A stretch of DNA of 64,000 nucleotides from CAZWDL01 sp964632995 (GTDB lineage: Bacteria > Bacteroidota > Bacteroidia > Chitinophagales > Saprospiraceae), in the NCBI GenBank assembly GCA_964632995.1, contig CAZWDL010000025.1, positions 5,310 to 69,309 on the forward strand, read 5' to 3'. Positions within the stretch are counted from its first letter, which is position 1, and every line of letters starts with the position of its first letter. Both the position numbers and the translations under genes were made by a program. Shown one piece after another: positions 8,127-15,837 of the stretch. The notes below the pieces were generated by a model. The model searched no databases, was not told the origin of the DNA, and saw only the letters and a list, made by a program, of their open reading frames with translations.

Positions 8127-9863
8127 ATGAAAAAAACCGGCGCTTACCTGACCGTCTACGCCCTGGAGCAGATTGGGGTGCAACACACCTTCGGCATTCC
8201 GGGTACACATACCACGGAACTCTACGATGAGCTCAACAATTCCGGGCAGATCACGCCTGTCCTGGTCACGCACGAGGGCGGGGGCGCTTTTATGGCCGAT
8301 GCCGTCTCCCGCACTTCCGGGCAGATCGGCACGCTGACCATTGTGCCGGCGGCGGGCGCTACGCACGCTATGAGCGGCATCGGCGAAGCTTATCTCGACG
8401 GTATTCCCATGATGGTTATCTCCGGCGGCACGCGGCGCGACAGCGGGAAGCACTACCAGCTGCACCAGCTTGACCTGGGGCGTCTGGTGGATGGTATCGT
8501 CAAAAAATACTATCTGATCGAAAAGCACGAAGATATCGTGCCGACCATCTACGAGGCCTACCAGCTGGCCCGTTCCGGCGAGCCCGGGCCGGTCTTCGTG
8601 GAGATCCCCGTTGAGCTGTTGCTCTTCCAGGGTGAGCTGGAGGAACTGCCCGCCTACCAGGGCAGTATTCCGGTTCCCCAGCCCGACGAAAGAGAGGTTC
8701 AGGCAGCCGTCGATCTGTTGCTGGAGGCTAAACATCCCGGTATGTACGTCGGCTGGGGCGCCGTAGACGCCTGCCCCACCACGATAAAACTAGCGGAAAA
8801 GCTGGTGGCGCCGGTAGCCACTACGCTGCAGGGCAAAAGCGCCTTTCCCGCGGATCACCCGCTGCACGTAGGCGTAGGGTACGGCCCTACCGGACTGCCG
8901 GTAGCACAGGAGGTGTTCAAAGACTGCGACTGTCTGCTGGCGGTGGGCTGCCGCTTTGCCGAGATTGCCACGGGCAGCTACGGGATGGAGGTGCCGGAGA
9001 ACCTCATTCACATTGATATCAACCCGGAGGTATTTCATAAAAACTACCCGGCCAAGATAGCTATTGAGGGAGACGCCAAGGTAACCCTGCGGGCTATCGC
9101 CGCCGAGCTCGAGCGCCGCGACTGGCAGGCAAAACGGGATCTCCAGAAACTGTCCGCCAAAATCGCCGAGGGCAAACACCAGTATCGCTCCTCCTGGGAA
9201 GAAAAACCGCAGGACGAGCTCGTCTCACCAGGCTTATTCTTCCGTTCCCTGCGCTCGCAACTGCCCGAGGACGCCTACCTGGTCGTTGACGACGGCAAGC
9301 ATACCTTTCTGGCCGCCGAACTCTTCGACGTTCACCAGCCGCGGCATTTTATTTCTCCCACCGACTTCAACTGCATGGGCTACTGCGTGCCCGCCGCCAT
9401 CGGCACGAAGCTGTCTAACCCGGACAAAACTGTAGCTGCCATCGTAGGCGACGGCGCTTTCCTTATGACAGGCATGGAGATGATCACAGCCGCCTCCTAC
9501 GGCCTGGGTATTGCCGTCTTCGTCTTCCACGACGGCGAGCTCGGCCAGATCTCCCAGTTCCAGCAAATCCCCCTCAACCGCAAAACCGCCACCGTTCTCG
9601 GCGACCTCAAAGTGGAAGGCGTCGCTATGGCCACCGGCGCCGAGTTCATCGCCCTGGAAAACGATCACCAGATCGAGGAACGGGTAAGCCAGGCCCTGCA
9701 GCTGGCCAGTGAAGGCAAACCCGTCATTGTGGATGTCCGGATCGACTACAGCAAGCGGACACGGTTGACGAAAGGAGTGGTAAAAACTAATCTTTCGCGC
9801 TTCCCCTTACGAGAAAAGGTGCGCTTTATCGGGCGGGCTATTAAACGGCAGATTTTGGGATAA
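8127..9863 (+). CDS. ThDP-dependent enzyme of the acetolactate synthase-like family
   Basis: A 578-residue protein with the three-domain plan of ThDP decarboxylases and ligases. The activating Glu50 lies in VTHEGGGAFMADA, and the ThDP/Mg motif begins GDG at residues 441-443. The motif's usual closing NN is replaced by HDGELGQ, which sets it apart from typical IlvB. No regulatory subunit gene is nearby, so branched-chain amino-acid synthesis is unlikely. With the sugar-acid genes around it, a 2-keto-acid decarboxylase, lyase or carboligase role is possible but unproven. Cytosolic. A -7 like element lies 56 bases upstream, and a convergent hairpin closes the unit. Confidence 0.8.
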   Translation: MKKTGAYLTVYALEQIGVQHTFGIPGTHTTELYDELNNSGQITPVLVTHEGGGAFMADAVSRTSGQIGTLTIVPAAGATHAMSGIGEAYLDGIPMMVISGGTRRDSGKHYQLHQLDLGRLVDGIVKKYYLIEKHEDIVPTIYEAYQLARSGEPGPVFVEIPVELLLFQGELEELPAYQGSIPVPQPDEREVQAAVDLLLEAKHPGMYVGWGAVDACPTTIKLAEKLVAPVATTLQGKSAFPADHPLHVGVGYGPTGLPVAQEVFKDCDCLLAVGCRFAEIATGSYGMEVPENLIHIDINPEVFHKNYPAKIAIEGDAKVTLRAIAAELERRDWQAKRDLQKLSAKIAEGKHQYRSSWEEKPQDELVSPGLFFRSLRSQLPEDAYLVVDDGKHTFLAAELFDVHQPRHFISPTDFNCMGYCVPAAIGTKLSNPDKTVAAIVGDGAFLMTGMEMITAASYGLGIAVFVFHDGELGQISQFQQIPLNRKTATVLGDLKVEGVAMATGAEFIALENDHQIEERVSQALQLASEGKPVIVDVRIDYSKRTRLTKGVVKTNLSRFPLREKVRFIGRAIKRQILG

Positions 9864-9890
9864 ACCGTTCTTAGAGGCTGTTTGAGTTTT

Positions 9891-9938
9891 TAGGTTCCTG
9901 CCCCCCCTTCCTCAGGTCGGGCAAAAGATGAGAACCTA
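9891..9938. terminator. convergent hairpin terminator
   Basis: TAGGTTC at 9891-9897 pairs with GAACCTA at 9932-9938, with an inner GCCC/GGGC pair. It sits between the convergent ThDP and SDR genes and contains the TAG stop of the SDR gene within its right arm. A related hairpin with a similar core occurs at 37432-37483. The preceding AGAGGCTGTTT at 9873-9883 matches the tip of the MITE-like element. Confidence 0.45.
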
Positions 9939-10748
9939 TAACTTTCTATTCCTCTTCAGTACCGCCCATTGCTTCTTTCCCTTCCGCTTGAGCCTGTCCG
10001 TAAGCCTGCCGCCCAGACCCGGAAACACGTTCCCCAGCTTTGCCAGCCGGCCCCGGCTCGCCGGAATGGCCACCTCGATTGCCTTGCTTTGCATCACCTG
10101 AAGGAGGGCCTGGGACACATCAGCCGGCGTAAGCGGATTTTTTGGTCCTGAGAAAGACATGACCGCTTCCGGGAACTGCAGTTGTAAGTCTAGCATCGGG
10201 GTATCCACCAGATCCGGGCAGACGACGCTGACATGCACACCGCGGGGGCGCAATTCGTAGGCGCTCGCGATAGAGAAGCCGCGTACCGCAAATTTGGAAG
10301 CGGAATAAAGCGCGATTCCGGCAATGGGGGCGATCCCGGCCAGGGATGCAATATTGATAATATGGCCGCTGCCCTGCTCCACCATTTGCTCGCTCGCCAG
10401 CCGGGTGCCGTACATCACCCCTTTCGCATTCACATCCAGGTGCCGGTCGATCAGCTCGATGTCGGTTTCATGGATATAGCCGGGGGCGACTACGCCCGCG
10501 ATGTTGAAGAGGTAGTCGATGCGACCATAGTGGTCGAGGGCGGTTTGGAGGAAGGCCTGCCAGTCGGCTACGCGGGTCACGTCCAGGCGGCGGCAGTGCA
10601 GGGTGTCACCGGGCTGGTATGCCTGGCTTAGTCCTTCTTCATCGATATCACCGAGAACGAGGCGGTAGCTTTGCTGTTGCAAAATACCGGCGAAGTGGCG
10701 GCCGATGCCGCCGGCAGCACCGGTAATGAGGGCGACGGGAGTGGGCAT
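9936..10748 (-). CDS. SDR-family oxidoreductase
   Basis: A 270-residue short-chain dehydrogenase with TGAAGGIG at residues 9-16, NIAG at 82-85, Ser135 and the catalytic YSASK (Tyr148, Lys152). Asp34 after the second strand again favours NAD. The C-terminal extension is strongly basic (DRLKRKGKKQWAVLKRNRKL), a tail seen in SDRs that associate with membranes or act on lipophilic substrates. Neighbours are catabolic, but this gene is transcribed convergently to the ThDP gene, so membership in the same pathway is only a possibility. Substrate unknown. Confidence 0.82.
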   Translation of the reverse strand: MPTPVALITGAAGGIGRHFAGILQQQSYRLVLGDIDEEGLSQAYQPGDTLHCRRLDVTRVADWQAFLQTALDHYGRIDYLFNIAGVVAPGYIHETDIELIDRHLDVNAKGVMYGTRLASEQMVEQGSGHIINIASLAGIAPIAGIALYSASKFAVRGFSIASAYELRPRGVHVSVVCPDLVDTPMLDLQLQFPEAVMSFSGPKNPLTPADVSQALLQVMQSKAIEVAIPASRGRLAKLGNVFPGLGGRLTDRLKRKGKKQWAVLKRNRKL

Positions 10749-11210
10749 GGTTAGTTTTTATTTCGATTTTTTTCTGCCAATCGGCCGGGGGAACGGAGTT
10801 CGGGATATGTGGATGCTAAGTTGATGTTTACCTTGTGGAATTCACGAAGCGACTATTCCACAGGGTGAACCCGACCAGGTCGCGTAGCGGGATGGGCGGG
10901 CTAAGTTGATTTTAGGTGGATGCCCGAACCTCCTTTTGAAAGTCGTTCCCCTTCTATAATAACGCAATTGAAGTCGATCAAATTTAGGCGTTCGGGATTA
11001 TTTCTTTCCTCTTTTGAAGGACTTTTTCGAAAGAATTATTTATGAAGAAGTGAATTCTTCCAGAGAAAGTACACAGAAGATTGAGGAGTCTCCGAACAGC
11101 ATCTACCGCCCGTCAGGGCGGAGCATCAGCTGGATTCGCGAAGCGAAGCCAGGTTAGCATCCACAGCATCCTTTCTCTAACCGGAAAATAAAGAACGGTC
11201 TACCAACCCC
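10749..11210. other. non-coding stretch bounded by 12-bp inverted repeats
   Basis: No gene is supported. TGTGGATGCTAA at 10808-10819 and its exact reverse complement at 11154-11165 bound about 358 bp. Inside are a hairpin GTGGAAT/ATTCCAC at about 10836-10861, a third partial copy of the GTGGATGC word near 10916, and a small stem CCGCCC/GGGCGG near 11107-11121. The layout suggests a small non-coding mobile or structural element, or its remains. Confidence 0.35.
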
Positions 11211-11601
11211 TCACCGCCAGGCGCCCAGGATCAGCCCCATCACCACGAAGGCCACCGTCATGTACCCCCCGTTGATCAGGATATACTTCCAGGAACGTTT
11301 TTCAAACAAGGCAATGATGCCGATACCGAATGCCGCCCAGCCGAAGCCGGCGGTAGCGCCCCAGGAGGCCGTGACGCCGTCATTAGAGAGGAAGACAGCC
11401 AGGTTGAAGGCCATAATCAGGGAGAAAAGAAAAGCCGAATACCTTTGCGTTATTGGTATTGTTGAGCTCCTCTTCAGTGAAGTTGTTGGCCTTCATCCAG
11501 GCCTTACTGAAGAGGATGGGCGAATACCAGAGCCCACCGATGAGGAAGGTGGAAGGCGCGGCGACGAAAACGGCGAGGTAGTTGATGTTGTCCGGGTTCA
11601 T
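11211..11601 (-). pseudogene. DUF1761 membrane protein split by a frameshift
   Basis: The reverse strand encodes MNPDNINYLAVFVAAPSTFL from the ATG at 11601, up to FGFSF at about 11430; after that the frame is wrong and ends in a spurious tail. In the next frame the sequence resumes LIMAFNLAVFLSND and runs to the stop at 11211. Skipping one T in the run TTTTCTTTTCTCCC restores a 129-residue protein with about four membrane helices, the normal length and pattern for DUF1761 (IGGLWYSP near the start, FEKRSWKYILINGGYMTVAFV near the end). Either a real inactivating insertion or a sequencing error; surrounding DNA is also decayed. Function of DUF1761 is unknown. Confidence 0.65.
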
Positions 11602-11726
11602 AAGCGGTTTGACTTTGGTAAAACAATAGTGTATTTTCAATCTAAAAATACGCATTAACGGGATCTCTTACTAAGCCGATTTACCGAAGCCGCATATGAA
11701 CACACCGAAAAAGGACGGCCATACAA

Positions 11727-12110
11727 GTGACTACTTTGACGAATGTCATCTGTGTCCTTTTCGTCACCCACGTCTACGAGACGGTATTTCTCATCAAAGA
11801 ATGGCAGAGCGATCAGCTGACCTTTAAGCAGTTACAGCGAGCCAAAGCACAGGCAGAATTGCAGGCGCTGAAAACACAGATCGATCCGCACTTTATGTTC
11901 AACTCCTTAAATATCCTGTCACATCTGATCGAGAGCGACGCGGAGCAGGCGCTGCGCTTCAACGACAAGCTGGCCAACGTGTACCGCTATATCCTCAGCA
12001 ACAAAGACCGGACGCTGATCCCGCTAGCAGAGGAGATCGACTTTCTGAATAACTACTTCACCCTGCTGGAACTGCGCTTCGACAGCGGGCTGGAACTACG
12101 GCAGAGGTAA
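11727..12110 (+). pseudogene. LytS-type sensor histidine kinase, internal fragment
   Basis: The frame from the GTG at 11727 contains the LytS/YehU-type His_kinase domain: QLQRAKAQAELQALKTQIDP followed by HFMFNSLNILSHLIE, where His is the phosphorylation site, then DKLANVYRYILSN and EEIDFLNNYFTLLELRF. The N-terminal membrane segments expected for this family (a full protein is about 350 residues) are missing apart from a short hydrophobic stretch. The ATP-binding HATPase half is missing altogether. It stops in the fused sequence where a fragment of a LytTR regulator begins. A remnant of a two-component operon. Confidence 0.65.
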
Positions 12111-12246
12111 ACTGAAGGTAGAACTGGAGTCCGAAGGGGGCGAAGAAATAATTGTAAGCCAGGAACGAGCGGGAGTGTTCCGGGATTGGCCGGAGGGCTG
12201 TAACACGAATTTGATCGATTTAACCCTTTCCAGGCAAATAGCGTGA
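12097..12246 (+). pseudogene. LytTR response regulator, C-terminal fragment
   Basis: Read one frame away from the kinase fragment, this stretch encodes YGRGKLKVELESEGGEEIIV followed by SQERAGVFRDW, which resembles the last beta strands and closing helix of a LytTR DNA-binding domain. There is no receiver domain. The junction with the kinase fragment falls in bases 12090-12110, so one deletion removed the kinase ATPase domain together with most of the regulator. The frame runs a few codons past the natural domain end before its TGA. Confidence 0.5.
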
Positions 12247-12385
12247 ACATTTGAGGTCCCAACCTGATATAATACTGTAGCAGTAATCAAAAGCTGTTTC
12301 CCTGTCCGCGCCGGAGATTAATCGAGATACCATAATACCGGGAGGAGAGATTCATTTTTTTAAGAAAAAATATTTACATCCTATC

Positions 12386-13606
12386 ATGGCAAACCGTTTC
12401 GCCCTACTTGGCTGGAGCCTTCCCGTTATTGAAAGCATGCAGAAGGCCAACAAGCCTTTCGTCGTTGTTTCCTTTCCCGATTTTGAACCCTACGCCAAAG
12501 AACACAATATACCTTTCGTTCCTTATCAACTCGACAAATGGGGCAGCCACTCCAACTCCCTGTCGCTCGCAGAATTGCTGCGTGCCTGGGACGTAGATGT
12601 CGCCGTTCCGCTATTCGAAGAAACCGTGGAATGGGCCGGCGCCCTGAATTCCATCTACCGCGACGATCCGCGGGTGCTCAACCGCGCCTTTCTTTTCCGC
12701 AACAAAGCCATGATGAAGCGCAAAGCTTTGCTGGGCGGCCTGAGAGTCGGCCTCTTTGAAGAAGTGCATAACCGCGAACAGGTGCACAAATTCCTGGACC
12801 GGCTCAACGAAGCGGAATTACAATTGCCCGGTGAGGAGGATGCCTGGTTCCACGTCAAGCCTTTCGCCGCCGCCGGCACCGTTGGTCATCACTTCATCAA
12901 ATCGCGTGATCAGATCGACACCAAAATCAATGACAAAGACTTTCCCTGCATGGTTGAGAGTCATCTGCAGGGGCAGGAGTTCTCCTGTGAAGCCTTCATT
13001 CACGGCGGAAAAGTTCGTTTTTTAAATATTACCGAATACGTCAAGCTGGGTTATTCGAATTTTATCCCTGCCGGTCCGGAGCTGGAATCCAAGCGCGACC
13101 TCATTCACCGTGAGGTGCAAAAACTGGTTGACATCTTCGGCATCGAATACGGCATGATTCACCCGGAGTGGTTTATCAACGAAAAAGATGAGCTCAACTT
13201 CGGCGAAGTAGCCTGCCGCATTCCCGGCGGCCATATTCTGGAGCTGGCCTCCAAAGCCTGGGGCTTTGACGCCCTGCTGGCCTTCGTCCTCTGTCATGAT
13301 CCCAGCCTCAGCGCGAAGGAGCTCGATGAGCTGTTTCCGCCCGAAGACTACGAGCCGCCCAAGTACTACGGCAACGTCATGATCTTCCCGAAACGAGGGC
13401 AGATCTCCAAACTGGAGGTGCCTGAGGAATTGATGGAAGACCCCTACTTCCTGGATCACAACCTGGCCCAGCCGATCGGTCCGCAAAAGATCGCCAACCG
13501 CGTAGGTTTTGGTAACCACTTTGGAACCGTTAACTTTGCCGGTGAAGACCCCGATCGGATGACCGAGTTGTTAAAGCATTATGAGGACGTGCCTTTCTAC
13601 GTCTAA
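12386..13606 (+). CDS. ATP-grasp ligase of unknown substrate
   Basis: A 406-residue soluble protein with an ATP-grasp fold. An N-terminal Rossmann-like pre-ATP domain (MANRFALLGWSLPVIESMQK, then VVVSFPDFEPYAKEHNIPF) is followed by the central domain. HVKPFAAAGTVGHHFIKS carries the nucleotide-binding Lys, and CMVESHLQGQEFSCEAFI the hinge region. INEKDELNFGEVACRIPGGH has the acidic and Asn metal ligands (E and N in NFGEVACR). Such enzymes join a carboxylate to an amine through an acylphosphate. It is the first of seven co-directional genes that end with four ornithine-synthesis genes, so an amino-acid ligase is an attractive but unproven role. A terminator-like hairpin follows at 13686. Confidence 0.75.
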   Translation: MANRFALLGWSLPVIESMQKANKPFVVVSFPDFEPYAKEHNIPFVPYQLDKWGSHSNSLSLAELLRAWDVDVAVPLFEETVEWAGALNSIYRDDPRVLNRAFLFRNKAMMKRKALLGGLRVGLFEEVHNREQVHKFLDRLNEAELQLPGEEDAWFHVKPFAAAGTVGHHFIKSRDQIDTKINDKDFPCMVESHLQGQEFSCEAFIHGGKVRFLNITEYVKLGYSNFIPAGPELESKRDLIHREVQKLVDIFGIEYGMIHPEWFINEKDELNFGEVACRIPGGHILELASKAWGFDALLAFVLCHDPSLSAKELDELFPPEDYEPPKYYGNVMIFPKRGQISKLEVPEELMEDPYFLDHNLAQPIGPQKIANRVGFGNHFGTVNFAGEDPDRMTELLKHYEDVPFYV

Positions 13607-13685
13607 ACTCTTTGCCAACCGCACCGGTTCTCTAGATAGGAACCGATCCAAGTTTTACCCATTGGTAATTCATATATCGAAAAAA

Positions 13686-13738
13686 GCTCATCCCCGCACC
13701 GGTACGCAAGGCCGTGTAGGGATGGGCCTTTGCTTTTT
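13686..13738 (+). terminator. terminator or attenuator after the ATP-grasp gene
   Basis: CTCATCCC at 13687-13694 pairs with GGGATGGG at 13719-13726, with inner CAC/GTG pairs, followed by TTT and TTTTT at 13729-13738. The stop of the ATP-grasp gene is 80 bases upstream and the next gene starts 16 bases later, so it could end transcription or attenuate read-through. Confidence 0.5.
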
Positions 13739-13753
13739 GACCAAAACGCATGC

Positions 13754-15727
13754 ATGAACGTTAGCATCAGCGAACAACAAGAGAAATATCTGGAAGGCCT
13801 TTCTGAACTCCGGGAAGCCGCCCCCTTTTTAAGACAATCAAAACTGGAGCGGCTGCTCAGTCAGGTAGACCTGCTCAGCCGCAGCCGGAAAGGGTTCGAC
13901 ATCATTTACGAGCACCTGCCGGCGCTACTCGAAGCTCAGCCCTTCAAGAATACGGTTTGGGATAGACCCGGGCATCTGGCGCCGGGACTGGTGGCTGGAA
14001 CTCTGCTGGCCGGCCACCCGACGAGTACCACGGAACTGCTTAGCGAGCTCCGGATGATCGCCATTGTCGAGGGGCGCTGGAAGCATCCGCATTTCACAGC
14101 GGAGCAGGCTTCTCAATTTCTACAGGATGTACTGGTTATCAATTTTCAACTGGCCTTCGAGGATTTCAGCGCCGATTCGTGGGATAGCTATCCCAGGGGA
14201 GAATTAAAGAAAGTTCGCTTGTTGTTTGAGTTTTTGCGAAGGCATATTCAACTGCAAGACCTGATCGACAAGCTGTACCAGGAGATTGATACCCTGATTG
14301 CCCACCGGCCCATCGCTACGGATAAACTGGAGATGATGCTTCGGGTTATCGATGAGAGGATACAGCTCGATCAGAACAAAGAGCCGGATCGGCAGTTACG
14401 GCGCTACCTTCAGGCTTTTCTCGCCCCGACCGAGAATACGCAGCAAATAGATTCACCGGATGATTACGCAGCGCTGTTGCCGCGCTTCAATCAGCGGGAA
14501 ATGGAATGGGAATGCCGGAAACTTGGCGAGCAGATGTGGAAAACGGGCCTGGTCTCCTCCTACCACGTTACTATGATCCGCTATCTTGCCCAGGAGCAGC
14601 CCAGCTTTCTGCCGCGATTGCTGCATCTCGACGCGCACGGCCAGGCGGAATTCGAGCGTCACCATACTTTTATTCTGATGCTTATTCAGGAGTTTATCAT
14701 TCCGGCCAACCGGCAGGCGGTGTACGGGCTGTCCCGTATATTGCAACGCAATCTCTTTTCCCGGCCTATCACCTGGAATGCCTTTAACCGCTTATTGGGC
14801 ATCGACATCCATCCCGATATCGCAAAAGACTTAATTAAAAGTAATCATTCCGGACAAGCGGCGACGCCGCTGCAGCTGCTGATAGGCGGCGCCATCAACG
14901 TACTGGGCCATCCGCTCGGCGTCCGGCAGGGGAATAATCCCACCTGCGCCTCGGCGCGGGGTATCAGCATGTGGAGCCGGCACGCACCCGGCAAACTCAT
15001 CAACCTGCTCATCGACGCCGCTACCGCCAATAATATCGCTTTTCGTTACGAGGGGCAATTCATCGAATCGGCCGACCTGCAAGAGGGCCTGGTGCGTCGC
15101 TTCGACTACAAACTTGACCCCGTCTCCGTCGTGCTGGTCCAACATCTGGATAAGGTGTACAACACCATGATGCAACGGGCCACCTTTAAGCACCCGGGCG
15201 AAGACCCCCACATTTCAGTTAATCCGGCCTTCTACGGCCACTGGATACAAACCGGCTTCCTGTCCGTTTATAATCCCATCAGCGCCGCGGTGGAAAACTA
15301 CGAGGATTTCGTGCGCATCTTCTACGCTTCCTTCCACCCCGAATACAACGGCGGGCACCACCTGATTTACCCGGTGCCGCTGGGTATTTTCATCACCAAC
15401 ACCGCCGCGGAAATGACAGGCTATCACGCCGTCTCCCTGCTGCGCGTGGAAGAAGACCCTTCCGGAAAATGGCGGGCCTATTTTTTCAATCCCAACAGCG
15501 AAGGCCGTCAAAACTGGGGACAGGGTATAGAGCCCTCCGTTACCGGCCGCGGAGAACGTCACGGCGAATCCTCCCTGCCGATACATGAATTCCTCTCGCG
15601 GGTATACGCCTATCACTTCAACAAGATTCAGCTTGGCGACAAGCCCGCGGCTATCCCCGAGCCGGTAGTCCGGCAAGTGACAGAGCTCTCGCGTAACAGC
15701 TGGGGGAAGAAATACCGGTGGGTTTAG
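13754..15727 (+). CDS. large protein with a papain-like cysteine signature
   Basis: A 657-residue protein that matches no family I can name. Residues 1-360 look helical and without signal peptide. The C-terminal third has the residue pattern of a papain-fold enzyme: Gln392 and Cys398 in RQGNNPTCASARGISMW (Gln six residues before Cys), His558 in GYHAVSLLRV, and Asn579 in YFFNPNSEG. That order and spacing suits a Cys peptidase, amidase or transglutaminase-like enzyme; the identification rests on motifs alone. The start at 13754 (MNVSISEQQEKYLEG) was chosen over a TTG at 13730 that lies in the preceding terminator. It follows an ATP-grasp gene and precedes a racemase gene, separated from each by a hairpin. 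Confidence 0.65.
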   Translation: MNVSISEQQEKYLEGLSELREAAPFLRQSKLERLLSQVDLLSRSRKGFDIIYEHLPALLEAQPFKNTVWDRPGHLAPGLVAGTLLAGHPTSTTELLSELRMIAIVEGRWKHPHFTAEQASQFLQDVLVINFQLAFEDFSADSWDSYPRGELKKVRLLFEFLRRHIQLQDLIDKLYQEIDTLIAHRPIATDKLEMMLRVIDERIQLDQNKEPDRQLRRYLQAFLAPTENTQQIDSPDDYAALLPRFNQREMEWECRKLGEQMWKTGLVSSYHVTMIRYLAQEQPSFLPRLLHLDAHGQAEFERHHTFILMLIQEFIIPANRQAVYGLSRILQRNLFSRPITWNAFNRLLGIDIHPDIAKDLIKSNHSGQAATPLQLLIGGAINVLGHPLGVRQGNNPTCASARGISMWSRHAPGKLINLLIDAATANNIAFRYEGQFIESADLQEGLVRRFDYKLDPVSVVLVQHLDKVYNTMMQRATFKHPGEDPHISVNPAFYGHWIQTGFLSVYNPISAAVENYEDFVRIFYASFHPEYNGGHHLIYPVPLGIFITNTAAEMTGYHAVSLLRVEEDPSGKWRAYFFNPNSEGRQNWGQGIEPSVTGRGERHGESSLPIHEFLSRVYAYHFNKIQLGDKPAAIPEPVVRQVTELSRNSWGKKYRWV

Positions 15728-15738
15728 AAAAGATCGGA

Positions 15739-15776
15739 GGATGGAGAAATTGAAGGGCGATTCAATTTCTCCATCC
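15739..15776 (+). terminator. strong hairpin terminator
   Basis: A perfect 16-bp stem: GGATGGAGAAATTGAA at 15739-15754 faces its complement at 15761-15776 across a six-base loop (GGGCGA), followed by TTTC. It lies just after the papain-like gene and 62 bases before the racemase gene. Confidence 0.65.
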
Positions 15777-15837
15777 TTTCGCACCCGAAGTCCGAACATT
15801 TTTTATTTTAACCTTATACAATTAAGTAATACCATTC

